Assembly: GCA_020747015.1 (NCBI GenBank) | Contig: JAGTJM010000018.1 | Span: 656,654-720,653 of the forward strand | Source of the DNA: Pyrenochaeta sp. MPI-SDFR-AT-0127 | Taxonomy: Eukaryota > Ascomycota > Dothideomycetes > Pleosporales > Cucurbitariaceae | Reading direction: 5' to 3' | DNA length: 64,000 bases | Shown here: piece by piece, positions 33,716 through 44,671 of the stretch | Layout: each line of letters begins with the position of its first letter | Numbering within the stretch: the stretch's first letter is position 1 | The notes under the pieces: generated by a model | What the model was told of the DNA's origin: nothing | Databases searched by the model: none | Seen by the model: the letters and a program-made list of their open reading frames with translations, nothing else | Program-made: the position numbers and the translations under genes

Positions 33716-34432
33716 GGTTGCGTTCCCCAATCGTCGACCGCAATTGGGCTGTGTGTGTGTGTCTGGAAACTGTGTTCAATAGTGGACAACGTATGCGCGG
33801 CTATGCGGGTTGGTGTATATAAAACTTCTTCGCTGACGTCGATGGGTCGCTTGGAGTAGTGGATCCGATATGCGACGGCGCGACGTAGTGTCGTATAGAT
33901 TCTTGAGCCTCACAACGAATTTCCTTCAGCGCGCCTGGTGCATACTTCAGTCACTCTCTGGGGCCCATATGCACATATATCCCATCATCTCGGCCGCGCA
34001 TGGCCGAACTGTGATAAGTTGTTGAGAGCCCATGACTGCCATTGCATCACCTGGCTGCGACCACACGAACCCGAGTCCAGGGCCACCGCTGTCCATTGAC
34101 CTGAGTAAGCCGTAGTTAGCATGTCGAAGAGAATGCCGAAGAAAAGCGGCATGCGATCCGGCTCAGGCGACTGGGCAGAGAGAACGCTGGGGATTCAGGC
34201 TCGCAGATGTACGTCATAGGAGAAGATTGCGCCAATGCACTTTGTCAGCAAGGCGCTTGCTAAGCATCGTCAGCATTGCTTGAGTGGTGGTCGCTATTCA
34301 CTAGCAAAAGCAGTAGACGATGGTGAAACACGTGCAATTGATCAGAAGTACTAATGATGAGGCATGAACGCAAAGAGTCATGGGAGTCTACAAGTGTCTC
34401 TCGGACCCACGTCGTGTTCTTCCTCTTGACGC
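33716..34432. other. Intergenic, promoter of the DHA1 carrier
   Basis: A short GT microsatellite (about 33749-33762) lies 35 bp upstream of the carrier start. A TATATAAAA stretch is near 33815. No gene seen. Confidence 0.55.
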
Positions 34433-35923
34433 TCATACCTTCGCTCGGCCGAACCTCGAAACCACGTCCTTTTGGAACAACGGGCTAAGGAATGCATGCT
34501 TAGCTTCTCCAGTCGGATACAGCTGCGTAGCAAAGAAGCCACAAGTACCACCTTCTCGGTCAATCCACCACTTCAAACTCGGTGCACCCAGCCATCGCAA
34601 AGAACCAGCCTTCAATCCATCCTCGCTACCTTCTAGTCCCAAAAGACCTCCAAGCCCATGCGACCATTTTCCTGCGTCAGGCGTGCCTAAAGGCGGCTCA
34701 CCAGGTATCATAATGCTCGCGATAGCAGGGATAGAGAGTGCTACATCCAACGAGTTCTGAGCAGAAGGAGTTATAGAAGGCGTGAACATTAGGTCGATGC
34801 TAGTTGGCTTCAGTAGCCGGGCATCATTGCGCAAGATAGACTTCAGCAGCTTCAGGAAGTCTTCTGCGGTGCCGAACAGACCAGCACCCCCTGATTCATC
34901 AACAGGCTCAAGAGGTGGCTTGAGATACGCATCTTCAGTGTAACCATCGATGAGAGACCCATCCGGTGTCTCTCGACTCGTGATTGGCATCAAGCGCTTA
35001 CCAATGTCATTGTGGCCAATATAGAACGATGTATCGTCCATGCCCAGGACATCAAAGATGTTCTTGCGCATGTATGCTTCCAATGTACACCCATTGGCTC
35101 TAGCAATCATCAATCCTGCGAGATCAAGTCCACCACCGTAGGCAAAACCACTTCCCGGTTCGAAAAGAAGCGGAGTCCTGAAACCTTCTGTGGTGGGTGT
35201 ACGCATCGACAGAGGCCCTTCTCCACGGCTCTGCCTCCATCCGATCAATCGTGGGTCCATGAAATCGTACCCCACGCCGCTTGTATGCGTGAGCAATTGC
35301 CTCACGGTTATCTTTGCCGTTGCAGGCTGCAAGTTGGGTTTACCCCCGTCGGTCCATCCGGCCAAGATCTCAAGATCCTTCCACTCGGGGATTAGTCGAT
35401 CCACATCAGCCGGGTCATCGAGCGTGAATAAACCACGCTCGACGCACTGCAGGGCCGCAATGGTGGTCGGTAGCTTGGTGCAGGAGGCAATCCACATTAC
35501 CGTCTTGGTCGATACCCGTGGCGAAGCGGGGTCTAGCTGTATAGTACCGAATGCGGCAAGGTAATCTTGCGATTCCGATGCTCCATCTGCGATCGTTGCG
35601 TTAGCGGCAGTGTGATTGAGGTGGCATGACGGGCATTGCGTTTAGCATGCGTTTTAACAGCTGATTTTTCGGAATTATGGAACGGTTCAGGCCCAATTGA
35701 CCAATAATCAAGACGTATGTTGCCATCCAAACGGCTGTCATATTCGCTTGGCTTGTTTGCTTTTGCTGCTGGCGGTCGTTTCAAGAGAATGACCAATACG
35801 AAAGGAGTTAACCATACCTGCACCACGAGTTCCTGCAGCACCAAGAGCCACACCCGCTAGCAAACGTTCCGGTCCAGGCGTGACAGCCCGTAAGATGGCA
35901 TCCTCAAAAGTAGAAGAAGACAT
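34433..35923 (-). CDS. Serine beta-lactamase-fold esterase/transesterase (LovD-like)
   Basis: Two exons, 35923-35818 and 35586-34433, with an unusually long 231-bp intron; 419 aa. The class C beta-lactamase/D-alanyl carboxypeptidase SxxK motif is SCTK at about 70-73, in the family context TVMWIASCTKLPTTIAALQCVERGLFTLDDP. RQLLTHTSGVGYDF and EPGSGFAYGGGLDLAG follow; the second Tyr motif reads YGG rather than YxN. WSHGLGGLLGLEG and GTCGFFATQLYP occupy the usual C-terminal positions. Fungal relatives include LovD, which transfers acyl groups to polyketide alcohols, and many esterases of unknown substrate. Hydrolase or acyltransferase activity is inferred. No signal peptide is present. The intron is supported by phase and by the continuous family pattern across it. 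Confidence 0.87.
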
Positions 35924-38798
35924 ACTGTAGTCGGCTTAATGAGCCAATTGCGACGTGCCAATGGGCGGATAAATGACAACTAAGATTATTGAATATAGGA
36001 AATTCCACCAAGCATGTTATGCAGGTTATTATTCAATCTGGGCAAGTGCTGGTTTCTTATGGGTGTACTATCTGAGCATCTCGGACTTTCGGTGTGTACC
36101 AGCTCATAGTCTCGGCGTTTCGGTGCCATTGCTTTCAAATCCAGGTCTCCTCGATATCAGGACAGAAAATACTTGTCAAGTCTAGTGCTGACTGCTTCCA
36201 AGACGAGCAAGTAACGTGGCTTGTAGGCAGCTGAAATGCCACATTTGTGACTCACATCCGTTCTCTTGATGTCCGTCCCATTGCCCAGCTCTTGCATCGG
36301 GGCAGCTTGTTGCATCATCTGGAAGTAGAATACTTGAGGACGGCGCATATACTTGCGGAGCCAAAGACCAAGAACGACTGCGGATAAAAGGAAGAGGCTA
36401 AGCGGATCCCATGAAGGGCTTGGTGTTGAGGTTTGGAATGTGCATGCCGAACAAGTCTATGCCTAATATAGTCTTAGCGCCGGTCCACCTGACCGCGTGG
36501 AAGTAACGCGTTCAGGCATCGTCTCACCCCAACACTCTCTTTGTGGCATACCATCTATTGTGCGTCGCAGGAAGAACTCACTCTAAATTCACAATTCGAC
36601 GTGATTGATATCTATCGAGTTGGCTATCAATCACTATGCGTTTTCATCAGCGGATCGCGGAACCCATCGCTTCGAAATTGCTTTTTCCACCGCCCCTCAT
36701 TTGGAACACAGTGCAGGGAAAAAGCATCTTGCACTTCGATGCATGCCCGTTGACCGTCCCTCTTCCTACCGTCCGTGGCGCCATGGCGTCGTTGATGGGC
36801 CCCACCTAGCGCCGGCTGAGGAGATGTTAACCGACGGTGTTTCCATGGCCTTCTGATGTACCGACATGGCCGGATCTTAGGACTCTTCTATCTGTGAATT
36901 TGACAGGAAACAGTCGTCACATAAGAGTGCATGCGCAATTCCGTGCTTCTTTTAGGCCCACCATTCCTTAGCTCCAGGGCGAAATCATGCCGTGTTGGTA
37001 GAGATGGGTGGCACAAAAGGACGTTCACCACCACTAGCTTCAACGCCAGATGCGGCGCTGCACGCACGCATGCATATCACAATTGGGTCCACGGGTACCC
37101 TGTCAAGAAGGAGTCAGTGTGTGATGTTGTAACTGTTTCGTGCGCTTCGCATATTACCACGCTTTAGGGTGTCGTGGGGGATATCGGCCCTATCACGAAA
37201 CGTGCAGCCTTCAACCACACCAAGCCGCAAAGCCATAGGTACAAGATCTATTACCAGGACCACGGCAACGGCAATACCCGAAACCTCCGCCCTTTGCCGC
37301 CTGACATTCAAGTGTTTCATGTACAGCTATTCTACAACGGTGCTCGACCGCTTCCGTTATTCATGGAAGCAGGATTGGGCGTGGTTTCTGGAGATTACTT
37401 GTGTTACAAACGATACACTCTATTAGCTCATACGCTAACTGCAAACATAGGTTCGCAGTGAGCAAGAGAGCAAAACAGCTCGCGTGTGTAAACTCTCATC
37501 GACTATTGTATGCGAATATGACCTAGAGCTACCTGCGTAGCCGAAAGTGGCCAATATGGACCGACACCCGCCAACTGTGCAGCCTAATCGTGCAAATTGA
37601 CTACAGTCATACGATTGCGATTAATTCGTTTTTAGTGCCGCCTTGACGTGGCGCCGAGATCCGATAGTCTGGTCATTTGCGAAGTATGATATGCGCTAAA
37701 CGATCAGCTGTGTTTGCGATTTGCCTATTGACATCATGTACGTTACCGTACACAAGACCGAGTGGTAGCCTTTAGTGCTCATCAGTAAGCATTCGTGGTC
37801 ACAATCATCTCTCTGTACGATCCATGCCGAAGTATACCTGATCGACACCAGGGATATCTTAGCCAAGAGGCCTAAGACGTTGCGAACCAAATCGCATTTG
37901 ACACAAGTTCCGATGGATCTCATAGGCGAACCTCCATACTTACCCAAAAGATATATACCTGCATTATCCAATACAAATTCGAGATTTCGACACAACAAAA
38001 GCAAAGCACAGGATAATCCCTGCTATCGCACGAACGTCATTTCAAAGCTCACACTCCATGTGCAATCTTGGTTGCAATCGCACAGTTGAGATTTGACAGT
38101 GTCCATCTCCTGCTGCAATCGACGAAAGTAAGATCCACTACACTATTGGCCAACCCGCAATGTACATGGATCAGCGAATTTTCACCAAGGCTCTCATGCT
38201 CTCTCGTACACACATTGTATTTTCTAGGCTCAAATTGAATATCAAGGTCAATCCGTTACGTTTTTTCCTCTGACGGTCTCGAGTGCCTCGAAAGCCATTG
38301 ACTCGGAGATATCGCGGCGACTTTCGAAGCCGTCATGCTGGCATGTGAGCTTGCTCTAGGTTTGCCGTATGGAACGTTGAAGATCAGCCATGGCCACTGC
38401 GCTTGATCGTAGATTTGCTGTGACAAGCTTACACTGGCGCAACCAGTCTGCAGGAGCCAGAACCCCACTCTTGGATCGAGTCCAGAGCTCGCTGTTCATG
38501 GCGTGAATCTGTCAAGCCGTTCCATCCATGGCGCATGATGGGGAAACTGAGGCGTAGATCCCGCCGAATCACATTGGCTGAAACGTTCACTTTACTTTTC
38601 GCAGAACAAATTCGACCTTTCGAACCCTTGCCACGCGTTGCAACTCTCTTAGGCCCATCCGAGCCCAAGCTTAGTCTGTACCCCACAAGCCGCAATACAC
38701 ATATGGCAGGCACTTCCCAACAGGCACACCGGCTATAGATCTAAGTTTCTACTCGAAAGAAGAGTCAGCTAGACACAAATTCCCATTATACTTTCAGC
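35924..38798. other. Long intergenic stretch (2.9 kb) with unassigned open segments
   Basis: No complete gene could be built. A minus-strand segment at about 36180-36470 encodes one transmembrane helix followed by RRPQVFYFQMMQQAAP and looks protein-like. A plus-strand frame at 37174-37461 is open for 95 codons. Neither has recognisable neighbours or a domain I know. The rest is unremarkable. Confidence 0.45.
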
Positions 38799-40442
38799 AT
38801 GCCTGGCGGATTGAACGCTCCTCTCGAGGTCATCTTGGCCTGGCCGAAGCCAAATTACGTCAACCCGGAGACCAGACCAAATACTATCCTCGTTCTTGCT
38901 TGTGTCTGGGGTCCACTCACTCTCATACTTGTGCTTGCACGACTATGGGTCAGAATCTTTCACCAAAGAAATCCTGGGTGGGATGACTGGCTGATGCTTG
39001 CCGCGACGGTCAGTCCACCACTAAAAGAACCTACCTTAGGCTTACAAGACTAGCCACCTACCATTGTTTTGACGGTTCTATTTGCTATTGGTATGATAGC
39101 AACTTGCGTTTCGTTGCTGAAGCTAACATACCAAGTGTGCACGAACGGATTCGACCGACATATCTGGGACCTGAACCTATTCAAAGACTCGAAGAACATT
39201 GTAAACTCGCGGAAATACGTTCTCGCCATCGAATGCATCTTTTGTGTAGCGTCAGGTCTCATCAAGGTCTCTATTCTTCTCTTCTATCGACGCCTATCTT
39301 CTCGCGTAGTCTCAAAACCATTCCGGTGGGCTACTTGGATCAGTATCGGATTCATCATTGCCTATAGTATCGCCCTTACACTTGCACCTATCCTCGGATG
39401 TCAGCCTATCTCGGCATTTTGGGATCAAGTGGACCCAATCAAGAAGCTGCAGGGATACAAATACAAGTGTTTTGATGAAGGTGCCGACGTGTTCGCCGCC
39501 AGTATCATTTCCACGGTACAAGACTTTATCACCGCTCTCCTTCCTACCTTTCTGTACTGGAACCTTCAGATCCCTATCCGACAGAAAATGGCACTCTTTG
39601 GCATATTTGCCATCGGTTATGGTGTTGTTGCGCTTGGTAGTGTCCGTGCCTACTTCAGCTGGCGCACTTTCTATGAAACCTACGATGTTACCTGGTCTAC
39701 ATGGGATCTTATGCTTACCACAATGTTGGAATTGCATATAGGCGCCTTTTGTGCCAATGCCCCCGCCTTGAAGGTCTTCTTTAAACATTTCTTCCACGAC
39801 AAGCTCACGTCGTTTTCCAGGACTAAGACACCGGTGGACTCAAAGAATCGCAAGGACAGCGCTTACTCTGGATCGAAGTCGACGAAGTCTTCAGCAAGTA
39901 TAATTAGTAAAATATCGCTACTTCTTTCTAAGAGTAGTGGATCTCGTACTAAGAGTGGGTACATTTCGGAGCCTCATACCGATGTCTCAGTCGACCCACA
40001 CGGCGGAGTACAGATCAGGAAAGACGTCCAGGTCTCTCACTCACCACCATACACCCCCAATGACCCAACAAAAAACAACAGACATGAGTCAAGTATCACT
40101 ACAGATTTGATATATGATCATTATTACGATGACATCGAGATGGGCAGGTACACCACAGGACGCAACTCCCTCGCATCTAGTATGCGATCGACAAAGGCTT
40201 TCGAAGAGAACGATCTGAGCGCTCTTCCACCAATGCCAACGCCTTCACCGTCTCTGAAATCTTCGAGATCAATTAGATCGATCAAGTTGCCTTCTCTATT
40301 AGCTACAATGAAGGAGCTGCCCTTACCACCGCTTCCAGTCGCTACTGCTCCGGAAAAGACCGGGAGAAAAGAAAAGCGCCTCACTCCTTTTCCCGCGCAG
40401 ATTTTGGATCAAACAAGACCTGATTGGCAATCGTGGGCTTGA
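38799..40442 (+). CDS. Rhodopsin-domain (SAT4/PTH11-like) seven-TM membrane protein
   Basis: Two exons, 38799-39008 and 39054-40442, 45-bp intron; 532 aa. It has the fungal rhodopsin-domain layout: extracellular N-terminus, TM1, then RLWVRIFHQRNPGWDDWLMLAA. Next come a Cys-containing loop (VCTNGFDRHIWDL), KVSILLFYRRL, ILGCQPISAFWD, a YKCFDEGADVF segment and IGAFCANAPALKVFF at the end of TM7. A long Ser/Lys-rich cytosolic tail (about 260-532) with TPSPSLKSSRSIRS and PLPPLP-like segments follows. There is no CFEM domain. Relatives include GPCR-like surface sensors such as Pth11 and many proteins of unknown role. A sensing function is possible but not shown. Confidence 0.9.
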
Positions 40443-41015
40443 AAGTCGAATACAACAGCCAGTTACAGTTGAATCCTTTTTGGTAGTTCTTGTACGTTTT
40501 GTTGCTCTTCGCACTATTAACCCCAATGGTCAAGATAGTGTCTAGCTTTACCTGTTTGTTTCTTTTTGGATTTATCTCCTGTTGGCCGGCGGAAATCTTG
40601 CTTTGTGATACCAATGTCCGTTTTATTGTTTTATGAATTTCGTGTTCAAACATAATTCTTACATGTGTCGATCTAGTGATGCAATCTCAGTATCTCGATG
40701 CGACAATGCTCAGATCTCTAAAATGCAAGCGTATTTCGCATTTACTCGCATTGTCGTGTTCATACCCACAGGCAATGCACCCACCGTGAAGTCGCAGTGT
40801 TGTGGCTCTCTACTATTCCAGAAGTGGAAGGTGGTTTTCGTGTGCCGGACTAAAAGCTCCAAGCAACACCGATTCCGAAATTGTGTCATCGTTTATGACA
40901 AGTCGAACACCATCTAGAATTCTTCCAGCCCGATAAATCATCCACCTACTTACATGTCGTAAACTCTTGCTGAATTAATTTTCATACCTCATTTATCGCT
41001 CAATGTCAGAACACC
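40443..41015. other. Intergenic
   Basis: 3' flank of the rhodopsin-like gene and promoter of the next gene; nothing else seen. Confidence 0.6.
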
Positions 41016-41777
41016 ATGACGACACCAAACTTAACGCATCCCATACTCTACACATCCGCTGAATTGCGTTCCAAACCCGCAGTGGCCACATCCATGACAC
41101 AGCTGGCCAACCAAGCGTTCTATCGGTCAAAGGCTAATGATCCAATAAAATGGAATAACACCACATTCCGCTTCCCAAATTTGGACGCTCTTCACAACAT
41201 GCTGGGTGAAGATAGCATCGTTGCTTTGATGTTCGACTATAGCCAACGAGACAACGAAGCGGAAGCAGAGAATGACAAACATGATTTCAACAAGCAAAGA
41301 GCTGCAGGTTTTGAATACACCAAGCTTATCGCTTGCGCGGCCGCAGTACCGTGGAAAGGGGGTTGGGCCAAGGAGAGCGCCGGCATTGAATCAGGCTGGG
41401 AGATCAAAGCCGTTTGCGTAGATGGTGATGAAAAGTACTTGCATCGTGGGCTTGCCCAAGCCCTGCTCTCGACACTTGAACATCACCTTATCGCCGAAGC
41501 AAGGCTGCAACTTCGACGAAGTGGAGCAAGAGATAGGCAAGGTGAATTGATACTTTGGATCTTGGCTGCGGAATGTATCAACGGCGTGTATTGGCGAAAG
41601 AGGGGATATCATGAGGTTAGGCGGAAGACTGAGGGTGTAGGGGTTTGGAGCTGTAAGACATCTTTCGAAATGGTGGTTTTCAGGAAATATGTACGATTTG
41701 ATATCAGCAGCCCAGTGCCTTCCGTAACTGATAATGATGTTGACGATCATCACGTCTGCAAATCAAATGGCTATTGA
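41016..41777 (+). CDS. GNAT-like N-acetyltransferase family protein
   Basis: Single exon, 253 aa. The pattern matches fungal proteins related to GNAT acetyltransferases. A strand ending WEIKAVCVDGDEKYLHRGLAQALLSTLEHHL corresponds to the motif A beta4-alpha3 region, with HRGLA in place of the canonical Q/RxxGxG/A acetyl-CoA loop. NGVYWRKRGYHEVRRK corresponds to motif B. The N-terminal half (ANQAFYRSK) fits the usual first helix. Acetyl-CoA-dependent N-acetylation of a small molecule or peptide is inferred. The last 30 residues are acidic and not part of the fold. No introns or targeting signal. Confidence 0.7.
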   Translation: MTTPNLTHPILYTSAELRSKPAVATSMTQLANQAFYRSKANDPIKWNNTTFRFPNLDALHNMLGEDSIVALMFDYSQRDNEAEAENDKHDFNKQRAAGFEYTKLIACAAAVPWKGGWAKESAGIESGWEIKAVCVDGDEKYLHRGLAQALLSTLEHHLIAEARLQLRRSGARDRQGELILWILAAECINGVYWRKRGYHEVRRKTEGVGVWSCKTSFEMVVFRKYVRFDISSPVPSVTDNDVDDHHVCKSNGY

Positions 41778-42168
41778 GGCAGACTAAGAATTTTGGGGTT
41801 GTGGAGGCTTAATATCGGTAATGCCCATGTCAATCGTCGCATCTAAGTCACGTTTGCATAGATCATTGTATGCTATTATGAATGTGAGAATTGTAACCAA
41901 ACTTCAAAGGGTCTGTGATGACACATTTTTGATTTTAAACCATGCTCGAAAGTGCAGACTTAACTACATTGCTTCTTTCAGACAAGTGGTAGCGATGAAA
42001 TGATTATTGTCGAATAAGACCTGTATTGTATTGAATTGCTTTGTGCACTTGTTGCGAAGGCAATGGATGAACGCCGCGCGCGATCAATGCGCTTTGTGAT
42101 TCAAGTCCCGTGGATGTTCTCACAAGGTTTGAACCTTTCTTAGGTATCATTACGCTGGATAGATGCGC
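41778..42168. other. Intergenic between convergent genes
   Basis: No supported feature. Confidence 0.6.
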
Positions 42169-42984
42169 TCAAATCGCCTTGACCCGCCGAGCCTGTGGGA
42201 TGAAGTCATATTCATTACTCATCCAGATAGTATCCAAGCCGACAGTTTTGAGATATGAAATTTCTATATTCTCGAAGGCGCACCCTTTCCAGCCCAGGTC
42301 CTCGGGGAGATACGTGACAGCATCATGGCGGATGTGGAATCGCGCATATGGCTCCTCTGTGGTTCCAATAGGCGAGATCAAGAGTTTGAGCACCGTGCCT
42401 GTGTCTACGGCCGCGATCCATTCCGGGTCACGATGATTGATCAAGGTCTTGACGACATCGCTGTCGGCCTGAAGCATATCTTTCAACTGCTCAGCCTCGT
42501 TGTCTCCTCTTACTGGTGCTGTATCGACGCTGTCTACAAAGGCACATGAGAAGTTTTCGTCTTCAAGACCGACCTTGAACAGCGGAAGAATGTCAATTTC
42601 GATATCTCGACTGTCTTTTCGGTATTGGTCCGCAAAGATCGTTATGCTCGCAGGGAACAACTCTACATTTGTCACTTTGCCATCAACGGTAGGATGGAAG
42701 GTTTCCAGATAGTTTGGGAAGTCTTTCCAGTCGATAGTCGTGTCTACCTTCATGCAGATCGGGCGGTACTCGGCACGAATCCGTCGATTGACTTGGGTGA
42801 GGCTGAGACATGGAAGGATACGATTTTGTGCATTCGCTCGAGTTGATGCGGCAAACTCGTAAATGTGGTTACGCAGTTCTGTAAGCAAGTTTCAGCGACA
42901 AAAAATATATAAATGAGATCCAGGGATAAGGTCCTAACCTGCTGGAAGACACAGAAAAGGAAATTGCCCTTTCACATTAGTCAT
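42169..42984 (-). CDS. F-box/2EXR-like protein (paralogue of the gene at 47584)
   Basis: Two exons, 42984-42939 and 42878-42169, 60-bp intron; 251 aa. The N-terminal FPFLCLPAELRNHIYEF (about 8-24) is the LPxEIRNxIY signature of fungal F-box-like/2EXR proteins. A second motif, LTQVNRRIRAEYRPI (about 42-56), follows. The remainder has no recognised domain. The same two motifs recur in the gene at 47584-49215, on the other side of the HET gene. The chosen ATG is the last in-frame Met before the motif; the frame is open for a further 79 codons upstream without an ATG, so an upstream exon is possible. The role is unknown; F-box relatives recruit proteins to SCF ubiquitin ligases, but 2EXR proteins are uncharacterised. 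Confidence 0.75.
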
Positions 42985-44671
42985 GCTTACCTGGCTATTG
43001 CAAGGTTGCAGCGATGGCTTTGGCTGTTTCGTTGCTTGCCGGTGCGGGCAGATGACGCCTTGATGTGCGATAGCCTTCCTAGAGATGCTCAAGGCAATGT
43101 CATTATCTGAGTCTTGTGAAGAGAGTTGGCGAGGGAGGTCGAAGGCAGAAAGTGGAAGCCTTGGATGTCGCGCGCTAATTAAGTGAGTCAAGCGGGGCTT
43201 GTTCTTGTTGTTGCGAACCACCAGATACGGTATACTTAACGCTCAGCCGCAACCGTTTGGACGACGTCACATCACGAACGACGTTCTCTGCATAGTTCTT
43301 TCATCATCTCATGGACATATATTCACGGATTTAGGAGCAGCAAGTTTACTGTAAATGCAAGGAGCTCTTGTACTTGTATGCATGGCCTTGACCTCATGAA
43401 TTGCGGCGGCCCACGTACGCATACCTCTTTAATGGTGTTTTGTGATGAGAAGGGCAGTTCTAGGAGCAATAAATGCATTTAGTTCTAGTCGTAGGAGCAA
43501 CTGTCCTACTAGATGATCAGGTTGCTGGGATGTTATTGCTCTAGTCCATGCTTGCTGCCTCTGTCTTCACTATGTTAAGAACATGTTTTTGGTGCAATGT
43601 AGACAACTTTTATCACAAAACGATACCACTCTAAGCTACTAAATACACTTCAAAGACATCCTACATCATTGATAGACCATAATAACAGCCAACTATGACG
43701 CAACACGTGTGCCGGTAGAAGCGCAGTTAAGGTATGCTGCAAGTGATAACGGTTGCACAACTAACATACTACGCGTTCCCACTTCAAAATCATAAAGGAT
43801 AGGACCTGGCTCTGTTCAAACTGTAGTGTTTCTTTCCTCATGGGGCAAGATCTTCGCGACTTTTAAGCATTGTCACCCTCACACCGTTGTTTGTTGACCA
43901 TTTCACCAGGCTTTCGAAAGTTAGTATCGACTCGAATCACATTTACCACCTGGAAGTTGTCAACATAAAGATCTTGGCTTAGTTGTGCAAATTCCAGTTC
44001 CAGAGCTTTGAAGCCTCTACCTCAATAGGCAATATAACGGTGATCTTAAGCCGTCCGGCCTTCAACGGTGGTTCGCTTCCGGTACGGAACGGACCTAGCC
44101 TGTTTCCAGGATCCCGGCTGCGATTGCCAGAATCTGGCTGTTCTTTAAGTTCGTGGTGCCTGACTGTAAGAATCTGTTGAACAGTATGCTTTAATACCTT
44201 TATGTCAACAATATGCCTTGACTCAAGATTGCGACGGAATCGTATTTGATAAGATTTGTGACACGATCATCAATGTATTGTGAGGTGTATGGCAAAAACC
44301 GAAGATATGAAAAATGATATGCCTCAGTAGCGTTTCTCCCTTCATATGACCTTTCCATTCATGAATTTGATCATCACGAATGAAATTAGCCAAGGCGATA
44401 AGTGTTACATGTTGCGAGTGACACTGTTTATAGACCTCGTATTTCGCACTCGAACCCCTGGAAGGCCCTTTGAGTACCAATCACCTCACATCCTCCAAGC
44501 GCCCGAGACGCCACAACATTCGCACCACTGAGAAAATGCAAAATGGCGTTCCTGAGCGTGCATTAACAGAAGGAGAGTACATATCCCAAGAATTTTGGAT
44601 TTTTCACATAATTATCGACACCCCTTCGACGACACTGAGATATCTCTCAACACGGCGGAATAGAACTCAGT
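42985..44671. other. Intergenic, divergent promoters of the F-box-like and HET genes
   Basis: 1.7 kb without a convincing gene. The frames at 43983-44180 and 44223-44480 have no support. AT-rich stretches occur near 43600-43800. Confidence 0.55.

Noticed and set aside
41391..41753. 120-codon minus-strand ORF opposite the GNAT-like gene
   Set aside because: Antisense shadow of a single-exon gene with family motifs.
42085..42120. GATTCAAGTCC resembling a B-box
   Set aside because: One mismatch to consensus, no stem pairing and no A-box upstream.
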